Assembly (NCBI GenBank): GCA_963971225.1
Contig: OZ020269.1
Location: 11,432,701-11,496,700 of the forward strand
Reading direction: 5' to 3'
DNA from: Melieria omissa
Taxonomy: Eukaryota; Arthropoda; Insecta; Diptera; Ulidiidae
DNA length: 64,000 bases
Positions 55,021 to 64,000 of this stretch are shown here, piece after piece. The notes beneath the pieces are model-generated. The model searched no databases and was not told the origin of the DNA. It saw nothing but the letters and a program-made list of their open reading frames with translations. A program made the position numbers and the translations under genes. How positions within the stretch are numbered: position 1 is the stretch's first letter; every line of letters starts with the position of its first letter.

Positions 55021-55567
55021 ATGATATCTTCTTCTTAGATAACTAGTCGAAAAACAAAATTCCAAATAATAAAACGAGTATGTACATTTAGTAACAATGG
55101 AAACTGCCCAACATTGAAGCCAAAATTGAAGAGCAATAAAAAAATAAAAACATTCAAAATTATTATTGAATTATTGCTTGTTGGTCTCAACTGATTTTGT
55201 TAGTGGTATTTGATTTTTTTATCGGCTTGATATCGAATAGTAGAACTGAAGAATAGCCTACGTTAGACAGAGTGTCAGCAACTGCATTTTTGTTTTTCAA
55301 TTATTTACGGTTATTTATTACGGCTTATATTACTATTTGTGACATACTGGTACAGTAACCGTTATCGGGTAGTGCCATAAATAAATTTCGCCACAATTGT
55401 GCCCACTAATTATAATCACTGGCAACAACCACCCGACGACAACACAGCCATCAATATCGCTGCAGATTATTGAAAATTTCAGATTCAAATTTAACAATCG
55501 AAATCAAAAACGAAGGATAAAGGAATATATTATGGAATAAACGCGAAAATATGAGAACGACTTAAGG
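55021..55567. other. intergenic, nothing recognised
   Basis: No coding or repeat signal seen. Confidence 0.4.
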
Positions 55568-57587
55568 TTTTTAAGTAATATGTTTTCATACAAATTTTTA
55601 TTCCACATTAAAATTTTTTGTATATGTTATTGTACATAGTTTTGAGTACTGAACAAAATTTTTTTTATAAATTCTCGTTTGTATCCGGGGGAGATATGGG
55701 TGACCAGAAGACGCCATTTTGAAACGCTGGCTGACACGATTTCTCCATTTTGGATGATCTGAAACATACCAAACAAATATCATTTTGAAGTACAAATGAA
55801 TGGCTCTCATTTGAACTACATATACATAACTGTAAAAAATATTAACACTTCTGTTACCTTAGGGTCATTTTCGAGTAAAATTTGACTTTAAAGAGCCACA
55901 ACTTTCTTATTTCTGGTGAAGAATGGTTTTCCTTTGGACTTAGTGACTAATTTTATGCCATTTGAATATACGCTAAATTGCATCTTGTTTGCAACACTGG
56001 TTTACGTGCAAATGAGCAACTATACAAATTTGACCTTAGGGTCATTTTATGACCCAAAGTACTGAATGCAAGAAATTGGTTGATTCGATGTGAATTTTAT
56101 TAGATTTGTTTCTAGCATTTTTGTTTTGTTTTGTGTTAGTAACAGGGCGTGGCGCTAGCTATACAGCCCTTTCTACTATGGAGTAAAAATTATGAGTCAT
56201 ACAGCATTGCAATTTTGTGCAGTGTCCCCATGTAGACATATTGTTCCACTGAAAATATTTCATGGGCGTTTAATAATGGGCGTGGCACTCTTTTGACGAT
56301 CCAAATTTTGTATATAACTTTGGAACTATAAGTCGCACGACAATGACAATAAGATAAAACTTACTATTGGGTCATGTTTTTCGACAGGGGAAAGGGGGGA
56401 AGAGGAAAATGGCATTTAATAAAGGGCCTAGTTCGTCCACACAACTCAATGAGCAGTATAAGAGCTTTTAAGTTTCAAAGGATCGAAACCCAATGGTACG
56501 AACACTTTGTTTCTGGTATGAAATCTTGATTGAAGCTTTCAATATAAGTAAATAATACCTACATATAAGTAGTACGATTTTTAGCAAGTAATAGGTTTCT
56601 TAAAATTTCCAAAAGGAATGTGACCAAGCTAGATCACGTTTCTGGGATATATTCGTGTTAGCGACAAAAAAAATTACGCCTTGCTGCAATTCGCAACTCT
56701 ATTATCCCTTGCGTCACCATTGCATATGTGGTGTGAAATTCATCCCTAGAATGATAACTTAACGCCGTTTATTCAATCAAGGATTGGAAAAGTTACTTCC
56801 TGGGCTTCTGATTTTGCGAAAAGAAAGGAAGCCAATGATATAATCGTGTGAGTTATCCTCAGCAGTACATTCACTAAAGAAGAAGATACTCAGTGAAAGG
56901 AAACGATGGGGGGCAATCTGGGTCAGCCGAATATATTCATTTCCTTCTTCGGGAAATCGAATAATGTTATTTAATATATATTTTATATTAGAGTGATTCA
57001 TTGGATTCAATATCTACTTAGTATAACTTTAATATTTTGGCAGACTTTTATAAATTAAACTTCTAAACTGAGTAATTTTTTGTGGGCCACGGGAACAGGC
57101 TTTCTTGTGAAACCATTTATTTTTGGGCGATTCATGATTATTATCTGTTATAAATAATATAATTGCCCTACAATTAGTTACGATATAGTTTTAACTTCTG
57201 CAGAAATCGCAAGAATTAAAGTGCCCGAGAAAGATATCAAGAACCTGGACATGGTCTCCATGTTGAACTTATTTGACTCCAGTAAGGCCCAATAGTAGCT
57301 TTTCAATAATAAAAGTAATAACTAATTGTTAAAATCACTTTGTTTTAACTTTTTTGAACAAAATACAAAGAAAAAAATCGGGGTAATTTTATGACCCAAG
57401 GATCAAATGTGCGAGTTTTTAATAGGGTAACAGAGGGGTTAATAAATAAACATTTAGTGCAATTGTAAAGTTTGTAATTGTATCATAACGTTGTTACATA
57501 GGAATGGACAATAATGATCGTAGTTCACGCGATAAAAAAATTGTTAATGTGGAATAAAAATTTGTATGAAAAAAAATTACTTAAAAA
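55568..57587. repeat. outer inverted repeat, ~44-bp arms
   Basis: Arms at 55568-55611 and 57544-57587 are inverted copies (shared ACAAATTTTTATTCCACATT) with a few mismatches. They enclose the TTAA element at 55842-57442, so a smaller fold-back (about 420 bp of its own) seems to have been split by that insertion. Confidence 0.7.
55842..57442. mobile_element. TTAA-bounded element, 1.6 kb, piggyBac type
   Basis: Ends TTAACACTTCTGTTACCTTA (55842) and the inverse of TTAACCCCTCTGTTACCCTA (57423-57442). Subterminal ATTTTATGACCCAA motifs occur on both sides (about 56045 and about 57389). No transposase frame is recognisable. A region at about 56265-56330 (GGGCGTGGCACT, AACTATAAGTCG) resembles an inverted monomer of the 267-bp satellite at 17893-19400. 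Confidence 0.75.
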
Positions 57588-58161
57588 CATGGTCGATTCT
57601 ACCTGACTACCCCATTTAGCAAAAACAAAACAGATGAACAAAATATTAAAAATGTAAGTTCGCACAATTTTAAATATTTTTTATAGTAAAAACAAATATG
57701 AAATTAAAAAACAAAAAGTTATAAACAAATTATGAAAATTAATGAGCAAAAGAAACAAATTACAATTAAATTTGAAATAGTATTTTTTTATTTACAATAT
57801 TTATTTTGAGTTGAGTTGAGTTGAGTTGAACTCCACACACACTGCCCATCAGGAGAGCCTTTCGCCGGCACGTTTCGCCGCAAAGCAAAGAAAGAAACCA
57901 ATTACAGAATCAACAAATCCAATCAGAGGCCTTTCGCGGTACGCTGAAACTGCCGCCGAGATAAGATTTCGGCACTAGCAGTCGGACCAGCCAGCAAGCG
58001 ACCCAGCTAGCCAGCAGTGCGCCGCACAGCGCTGGACGCATTCGATTAGTTCGGCTGTTGGCGGCAGTGACGCGCTCGACTTTCCGCAACGCGAACGCTT
58101 CGCGCTAATTCGAGAAATTTCAATTGTTCTTTTCATCACGCAAATCGCCTTCACAACAACA
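57588..58161 (+). promoter_or_regulatory. upstream region of the fourth TsetseEP-family gene
   Basis: AT-rich until about 57820 (with a GAGTTGAGTTGAGTT run at 57811-57829), then sharply GC-richer to the gene. It contains GATAAG at 57960-57965 within an imperfect palindrome (CCGAGATAAGATTTCGG). No TATA box was found, unlike the other family members, so the core promoter may be of another type. Confidence 0.35.
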
Positions 58162-58745
58162 ATGAATCAACGGAAAGTGTGTCTGCTGCTGGCGGTTCTG
58201 ATCGGCGCGCTGTGGCACAGCTGGGCAGCCACGACCGGCTTGCGGCCCACAAACGACATTGTGAGCAATGCGCACGACTGCTTCAAGGTGTATCTGCACA
58301 GCATGTCCAGCGCCTCCAACGACTACGCCATGGACTATGGCCAGTGCCGGACGCTGGGCAACACCGAGCGGATGCTGTTCGCACAGCGGAAGCAGCCGCT
58401 GCGCGACCAGGTCACCAACGATGCGGCAACATTGTGCGCGAATTTGCAACGCTGCAATGCGCAGCCCACCGACATGGACTACTTTCAGTGCAATGTGCAG
58501 CAGGTGAGCCAATTAAGGGTTCGTTCGTTAACAAATAAATGAGTTGTTGTTGTGGTTGTTTGTAGAGCGTGGAGAACGTTAACCTTCTGCTTGGCATTAA
58601 GCTGAACTCGTCGGCGGCCATAGTGGAGCTGGAGCACGAACAGGTCGAGCGTGAGATGCTCCTTTGCATCATCGCTGTGCAGCGCGAGTACGTGGCAACG
58701 TCGATGAGCGCCTACCAGATACTTATGGCGTGTCTGGCCAACTGA
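58162..58745 (+). CDS. TsetseEP (DUF725) family secreted protein, minimal form
   Basis: Exons 58162-58503 and 58566-58745, with a 62-bp intron (GTGAGC...TTGTAG), phase 0 at the family position; 173 residues. Signal peptide: KVCLLLAVLIGALWHSWA. All seven cysteines are present (HDCFKVY, YGQCRTL, TLCANLQRC, YFQCNVQQ in exon 1; EMLLCIIA and LMACLAN in exon 2). It ends three residues after the last cysteine, so it has neither a repeat tail nor a C-terminal motif. It is the most diverged member and is GC-rich (near 60 percent) inside AT-rich DNA. A secreted helical domain of unknown ligand is inferred. Exon 2 is too short for the ORF threshold; it was found from the intron rule. Confidence 0.85.
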
Positions 58746-58911
58746 ATTCAGCGACAGCGCCAGCGAAAGCATGAAGAAAATTTATAACGAATAACGAATG
58801 GACTCAGCTCTCACTCTGTCAATGTCTGACATTGACATTGATCTGTGAATGTATATGTTTTCTTATATAATCGTTTGCTCCTGGCCTGCTCCTGGAACCA
58901 ATTACACTCAT

Positions 58912-58917
58912 AATAAA
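58912..58917 (+). promoter_or_regulatory. polyadenylation signal AATAAA
   Basis: 167 bp after the stop codon of the minimal family member. Confidence 0.5.
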
Positions 58918-60003
58918 ACATATGCATGAACCTGAAAGTCACATTAGTGTTAAGCCGCCAATAATGTTAATTGCGTTTCTACTAAGAATTTCATTAGTTC
59001 TGTAAGTGAGTGCGCGGCGCGTTGTAGGTAGATAAACAATTTTACAATAAACAATTTTACGTAACGTAGTTATTTTAGAACCTATTGGCGTTCAACACGT
59101 AGCGCTTATAAGCAGACAGCAAATAAATGTTTATTTACCTAATATGACAAAGAAAAATGCTTCATTGGCTACGTGTGTGTCCATGTAGATAAAGCAAAAC
59201 CAATCTTTTGTTATTTAGTTAATTGAAAATGAAAACAACTAACATTCTTCAACTTTATTTGTACGGCCAAAAATAACGCTGACACTGCAGTAAATTAATT
59301 TGTTGATATCGGAACGAAATAGATTCAAAGTATTTTTGTTTTTAGGACCCCTTATGTTTAGGAACCCTTAAAGGGTTCTATGAATATGCAAGCAATTTAT
59401 TTTACTATTTTACTAGAGACTTAAACAATATACAATGGAACGAAGTATGCAAATATGTATAAAAAAAAATAATACAAAAATGAAATCTACAAAAATATAC
59501 AAAAATAAATAAAGACTACAAAATAATACATAGTCAAGATAAGAAAAAATAACAATTTTATATAAAAAGAAAAAAATTAAAAATACAAAATTCATATATA
59601 AAACATAATCAAGAGAAAAAAGTGTAATTAAGACATGAAAATTAAATTAAAAATTAAAATTAAATTATTAAACTAACACAACTTACAAAACTGACGAAAT
59701 TTAAAAAGGGATAAAATGCAAGCGGTGGAATTAAAAATTGAAAATGAAATCTATAACTAAATTAAACAAATATATACTATAGCAACTAAAAAATTTAAAA
59801 TAAAAACCCCGAACCGAAAATTAAAAAATTAATTAAATGTATTATTATTTATGATTAATAAAATAAGTAAATTAAGTAAATATTTAAAATAGAAAGTACA
59901 AAATAAAAAACAAGCAATTGAAAACTAAAACTAAAATAAAAAACAATAGTAAAATAAACGTAAAAAGAGTAAACACATAGTAATGCAAAGAAAATATTAG
60001 TAT
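58918..60003. other. intergenic, A-rich from 59400
   Basis: From about 59400 to 61060 (apart from the LTR) the plus strand is a loose AAATTAAAAATTAAAA-type low-complexity repeat. No gene. Confidence 0.5.
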
Positions 60004-60409
60004 TGTTACGAATACTAGGTCTAGTGGGCTGTTACGTATCACTGGATTGTGCAATTTGAAAATGAAACAACTTTAATTATTCCAACGCAGCCAATTCAAA
60101 ACCAACAGTCACTTTATTATTCATTTTACACTTTACTGTTCGTACACTTAAGTTTTTGCTTAATTACTCCGTGTGGCAACTTCACTTGTCAAAACCAGAC
60201 TGACTCGCTGCGCCGCATCCGGCTGCCTTTTATACCTCTCAGGCCATTGCGCAGATCGTTCCCGCACATTCCGGAGTGGACTAAAAGTTTCCATCATTGC
60301 CAGGTTGGACTAAAAGTTACTATCGCGGCCGTCGTTGCCAGATTGGGTTATAGCACGGCACGTAGCGGCAGGGTTGCTTTGCACAGCGACAGACTGTCTT
60401 ATCGTTACA
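60004..60409 (-). mobile_element. solo LTR of an LTR retrotransposon
   Basis: A 406-bp unit. On the minus strand it begins TGTAACGATAAG and ends TTCGTAACA, i.e. TG...CA. It is flanked by the 4-bp target duplication GTAT (60000-60003 and 60410-60413). Also on the minus strand it has TATAAAA (60234-60228), an initiator TCAGTC about 30 bp later (60203-60198) and AATAAA near 60113: a complete LTR promoter and polyadenylation layout. No internal retroelement sequence adjoins it, so it is a recombination-derived solo LTR, most likely Ty3/Gypsy-like from the 4-bp duplication. Confidence 0.85.
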
Positions 60410-60413
60410 GTAT

Positions 60414-61570
60414 ATTATATATAAGTATTAACAAAATGGAAATATCATAAGTTAAAAATTACAAACTCAAAATTCAAAATTAGAAACTGCAAATAAAAAA
60501 ATGTTAAATGAATTAAAAATTTAATAATTTAACAATTAAAAATCAAAACTAAAATTAAAAAAATTAACTAAATATCGTAAATTTTATATTGAAGAATTTA
60601 AAATAAAAAAAAATAAAAAAAATAAAAACCAAAAATAAAAAACTAAAAAAAAAGAAAAACTAAAATTTTACAATTAAAAATTACAAATACAAAAAATTTC
60701 AAATATATGAAAATAACAAATCCAAAAATTTTTAAATATAAATTTTTGTCATAAAGTAAAATATGAAAATCTAACAGTTAGCATTAAAAAAATTAAATAA
60801 TATAAAAAATAAAATACAGCAGCTAGGAACAAAAATTAGATAAAAAATATAAAATTAAAGATTAAAAACTAAAAATTCAACTTAAAAATTTAGAAATTAA
60901 ACAAATTAAAAAATTTGAGGTTTAAAATTGTATTATAATTTACAATATAAAAATTATAAATTACAAAATAAAACGGGGAAATTAAAAACTATAAATTGAG
61001 AGGAAGTTCAAATAAATTGATTTAGAAGTTAAAATAAAAATTTAGAAATTAATAATTAACAATTAAACTGCACAACACAAAAAAAATAACAAGGTTGTGA
61101 CAACATAATCTGGTAGAGGGGACCAAAACAAAATATACGTGTACGGGCATTTTGAAAGTTTACGTCTGAATTTCTTTGTTAGGGGGTCAAAGTTTTCCCC
61201 TTTTTGCTCATTCTTATGGTGATTCGGCATACGAAAACCATGTAACCTCACATTTTAGGTATATGATGTGTTCAGAAATTTGGTGTAAAACACTACGAGG
61301 AACATTTTTGTGAAGCATTTTAACCCTGTAGCTCCTATTTGTATGGGTCAATTTGACCCTTTCTTCTAAAATGACAAAACTGTCCTGTAAAACAGGTGTA
61401 GTGGTACCACGTAGCCACTCATGCCAACACCAATAAATTATGCTACACTTGAGCACAAATGTGCCGAAGTGTCAAATAGCACCGCGTGCACAACACAAGC
61501 GATACTCAAATGGCGACACCACTGACCGCAGTGCAGTGTCCCACATACGAAACATGCACTGATCGGCACT
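60414..61570. other. A-rich low-complexity DNA and plain intergenic sequence
   Basis: Low-complexity A/T to about 61060. TTAACCCTGTAGCTCC at 61320 looks like a TTAA-type end but has no convincing partner. No gene. Confidence 0.4.
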
Positions 61571-62216
61571 CGGTAGGTGACATTAAGTCTGTTTGGCCAG
61601 ATTTCCAGTAAAAAATATCAGGAGAGTAAGCCACCGTACGCTCCCTAAAATCAAAATATCCAAAAAAGTAAACAAACAGCAATTTGTAAGAATTTACAAG
61701 TTTTAAGTCTTAGTTACACAACTGGGACTTGGCCCACTCACAATACACAGTAAAAAGAGTGTAAACAGGAGGGTTAAAGAATGAAACAGCTGATCTAAAA
61801 GTTTTATTTGAGATTTGAAGTGATAGGGAAAATTAAGTTAAATCAGACATTTAATGCAAAATGCAAAGAGTTCGTTTCAGCATCAGCGGGTAAAGCTGAA
61901 CAAGAAGGTTGTGGGTCAGCAGACTTGCGAACGCACAATTTCTTTGCTGTTTTCATTTGCCTCCAAATGTTTTCAAAATTTATGTTTCATATGGCAGCCA
62001 GTCATATGTTTTTCTTGTTCTTCTTCTTACTGGCAAAAAGTTACTGGACAAAATTTCTCCAGTAAAAACTTGCAAGTTCTCATGAAATGAACTGCCACTT
62101 TACGCTCTCAGTTTCTCTCTCGTTACTGGAGATTTGGCGTCAACAAAAAGGATCCAGTAAAATTTGTACAAATTTGTACAAATTATTGTCTGCCAAACAG
62201 ACCTATTACCTACCGC
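61571..62216. repeat. MITE-like segment with inverted ends
   Basis: GGTAGGTGACATTAAGTCTG (from 61572) is matched by the inverse of 62190-62215 (shared GGTCTGTTTGGC and GGTAGGT), about 26 bp and imperfect. The interior repeats CCAGTAAAA-type motifs (61605, 62057, 62153). Class unknown. Confidence 0.45.
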
Positions 62217-63390
62217 AGGGCATTAGCACTTGAGGAAAAGTGCTGCATTGACCGAAAGGGTTTGGTGACGCTGATTGGTCGCACTTCCGCGGCACTGGGA
62301 AATCGGGCGGAGCATTGGAAATGCTCAGCCGTATAACAGTAATGTTTTTAGTATTTAAGACCCCACTTTTGAGAAATAAAATCAGCTTTATGACAAGAGG
62401 CAAACTGCTCGTTTACTTTCTTTCATTGCTCAAAACACGTAGGCTCTTTAGCCATCCGATAATTGGCGCGACCCGCCATTTTAAATAGGTCAACCCGAAC
62501 CCAATACTGACACACATACATAACTAACTTATTCTCTACACACAAAAATATTCGCCATAAAATTCTACGATAGGTCTCTGAATACATCAAAGGTCAGAAA
62601 TTAACTTCAACGCCAGAATGAAGCCAAAACTGAAAATGTGTTTAAGTGTTTATTTCGTATTTAATCAAAATTTGTACTAAAATGTCCTAAAAAACTTGCA
62701 CGTGGAATAGCAGAGAGAAGGGACAATTTATCTTCTCGTAATTGATTCAGTATCTACGATCTTTTATAAAATGTTTACTTGTTTCGCTTAACAGGTTCAG
62801 CACTTCCGTCTTTCCGGCTGATAACGGCCCCGATACTAAATACTATTTGTTGTCTGCGCTGTTTTGAACGGCATAGAGAAAGGTTAAGTAAGCTATTTTT
62901 TTTCATCAAAGAAACCGCCGCTGAAACTATTATGAATTGAAAATATTTTATTTCAACAGGCGTAGAATATAACCGAAACTAAAAACCGTCGACATTTCAA
63001 ATCAATGATCCGAAGCACCAACAGCTGAATCTATCAGTGGGGAAGATTTTCACCATGATTTATACGATTGGTTAGAAATATTTTATTATTCTTGTTTTAA
63101 ATACTTACATATTATTTTTTTTATATAAATATTTTTAATTTTGTATGCCCACAATTTTATGTGCATATTTTGCAATAATTATTTGTATATATATATTTTA
63201 AATATACATTAATAAAACTTTAAATTTTTTTATTATTTTTGTATATTTTTTTTAGATATTCGTATCGAAGTTTATAATAAAATCAATAAAGTTGAGATGC
63301 TTCTTGAAATCAGTTCAAATGCTTTAAACATTTCAACTTTTTGTGGAAATCTTAATGACACAACACTAACAATTTTGCTTGGATTTGCTA
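62217..63390. other. intergenic, nothing recognised
   Basis: AT-rich with no supported gene; a TATATATATTTT-rich stretch lies at 63110-63250. Confidence 0.4.
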
Positions 63391-63396
63391 TTTATT
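63391..63396 (-). promoter_or_regulatory. polyadenylation signal AATAAA (minus strand)
   Basis: About 115 bp after the stop codon of the partial minus-strand gene. Confidence 0.5.
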
Positions 63397-63510
63397 GAGT
63401 TGTTATCAAATATTGCACAGTTTAGCACTGAAAAATGTAGCATGCTTTTTGGCGTCGTTCTGCTTTAGCACCGATTGTCTGAAACAACACTAATACGCAA
63501 TCGTCTTCAA

Positions 63511-63924
63511 TTAGTACCGCAGCGCCGAACGCGACGCTTTGCGCTGCTGCAGCAGCTCGAGCAGCTGGGCGCGATAGTCCGCTTTCGGCGCAATGTCAGC
63601 TATCGGCCGCGAGCGAGAGTTCAGCTGCAATGAATTGTCTGCTGCGGGTGATTCGTCGTTTGGCATTGGCGCTTCGTTAATGATGTTCGCAGGTGTGGTG
63701 GTGACGGGCGTTGTGATGGGCGCAACGGTTGGCGGTGGGCCATGCTGCAGACAGTAGTCGAGCGCATCGTAGACGCTGGCCGTCTGCTCGACGTAGGTGC
63801 GCTCGCTGGCGTTGGTGCAGCGATCCAGCGCCACCTCGATCAGTTCGAGCTGCTGCACCAGTGCTGAGGCAGCATCGGAGGCGTTATTCGAAATTTCATA
63901 GACTGTGGAGAGCACATTTTGTCC
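63511..63924 (-). CDS. TsetseEP (DUF725) family protein, last exon (partial gene)
   Basis: Minus-strand exon from 63924 (after acceptor TTTACCAAG) to the stop TAA at 63511; 137 residues of the C-terminal part. It starts GQNVLSTVYEISNNASDAAS, which aligns with the exon-2 starts of the paralogues (GSESSKKLYTIS, GSTSSKQLYVIS) in the same phase. The last two conserved cysteines are present (DRCTNASERTYVEQTAS, LDYCLQHG). The tail is Pro/Thr-rich (TVAPITTPVTTTP) without a regular repeat and ends with a basic helix (YRAQLLELLQQRKASRSALRY), reminiscent of the basic end of the 480-residue protein but lacking LPEED. The first exon with its signal peptide lies beyond position 64000; the intron is at least 76 bp. 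Confidence 0.82.
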   Translation of the reverse strand, partial: GQNVLSTVYEISNNASDAASALVQQLELIEVALDRCTNASERTYVEQTASVYDALDYCLQHGPPPTVAPITTPVTTTPANIINEAPMPNDESPAADNSLQLNSRSRPIADIAPKADYRAQLLELLQQRKASRSALRY

Positions 63925-64000
63925 CTTGGTAAATAAAATGTGAGAAAATCAAAATAATTTTGAATGAGTAAAAATTTAATGCAAAATTAAAAATTATAAT
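63925..64000 (-). other. start of the intron of the partial gene
   Basis: AT-rich, ends at the window edge. Contains the polypyrimidine-like stretch before the acceptor. No exon-1 coding seen. Confidence 0.6.

Noticed and set aside
58179..58772. Several open frames of 79-119 aa on both strands over the fourth gene
   Set aside because: Shadows of a GC-rich coding exon; only the frame from 58162 has the signal peptide, cysteines and correct splice junction.
60049..60450. 133-aa open frame on the plus strand
   Set aside because: It lies antisense across the solo LTR and has no domain or splice context.
61320..61777. A further TTAA-bounded element (TTAACCCTGTAGCTCC ... AGGAGGGTTAA)
   Set aside because: The ends match only over about eight bases, and the interval interlaces with the inverted repeat 61571-62216, which nested insertion cannot produce.

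Overview
The window is nuclear DNA of an insect, most likely a higher fly (Diptera: Brachycera), and a tephritid fruit fly is my best guess. This is inference. It rests on a cluster of genes of the fly-specific TsetseEP (DUF725) family, introns of 62-118 bp, AT-rich intergenic DNA, and mariner, hAT, TTAA-target, LOA-like LINE and tRNA-SINE relics of the kinds common in fly genomes. Nothing bacterial, phage-like or CRISPR-like was seen.

Host genes. Five paralogous genes for small secreted proteins lie in the right half: 30859-32371 (+), 37227-38316 (+), 43280-43957 (-), 58162-58745 (+), and the last exon of a fifth at 63511-63924 (-) that runs off the window. The four complete ones share one plan. 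A signal peptide is followed by a helical domain with seven conserved cysteines. A single phase-0 intron lies exactly four residues after the fifth cysteine. A family-variable tail follows: 28 copies of an 8-residue Ser/Thr/Pro/Glu/Asp repeat in the first gene, 11 copies of a different 5-residue repeat in the second, a very short tail in the third, and none in the fourth. The first two tails are unrelated in sequence but both end in a conserved LPEED motif and a basic C-terminus. The products are probably secreted midgut or peritrophic-matrix proteins, by analogy with tsetse EP protein.

Left half (1-30 kb): no convincing host gene; possibly a long intergenic or intronic region. It holds a degenerate mariner (1856-3050), a MITE-like repeat with two further partial copies (5270-5544), a long TTTTC microsatellite (6084-6400), an internally deleted mariner (8900-9659), a small TTAA-bounded element (10348-10592), a tRNA-derived SINE (12416-12650), a GA-rich degenerate tandem array (12.9-14.7 kb), two adjacent satellite-like arrays (17.1-19.4 kb), a nearly full-length LOA/Jockey-group LINE on the minus strand (about 20.5-25.8 kb; one stop codon and one frameshift in ORF2), and another deleted mariner (27767-28325).

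Right half (30-64 kb): the gene cluster is interleaved with further elements. These are a 511-bp fold-back with 154-bp arms (35484-35994), a DD41D mariner relic with a clean in-frame deletion (39696-40591), a LINE 3' fragment (40885-41240), nested TTAA-bounded elements (46381-47451 and 55842-57442), a T-rich TTAA-type element (49672-50499), a hAT relic with an 8-bp target duplication carrying a nested deleted mariner (50914-52642), a second copy of the SINE (54778-55020), and a solo LTR with a 4-bp target duplication (60004-60409).

All family assignments come from reading translations and termini by eye; no search was run.
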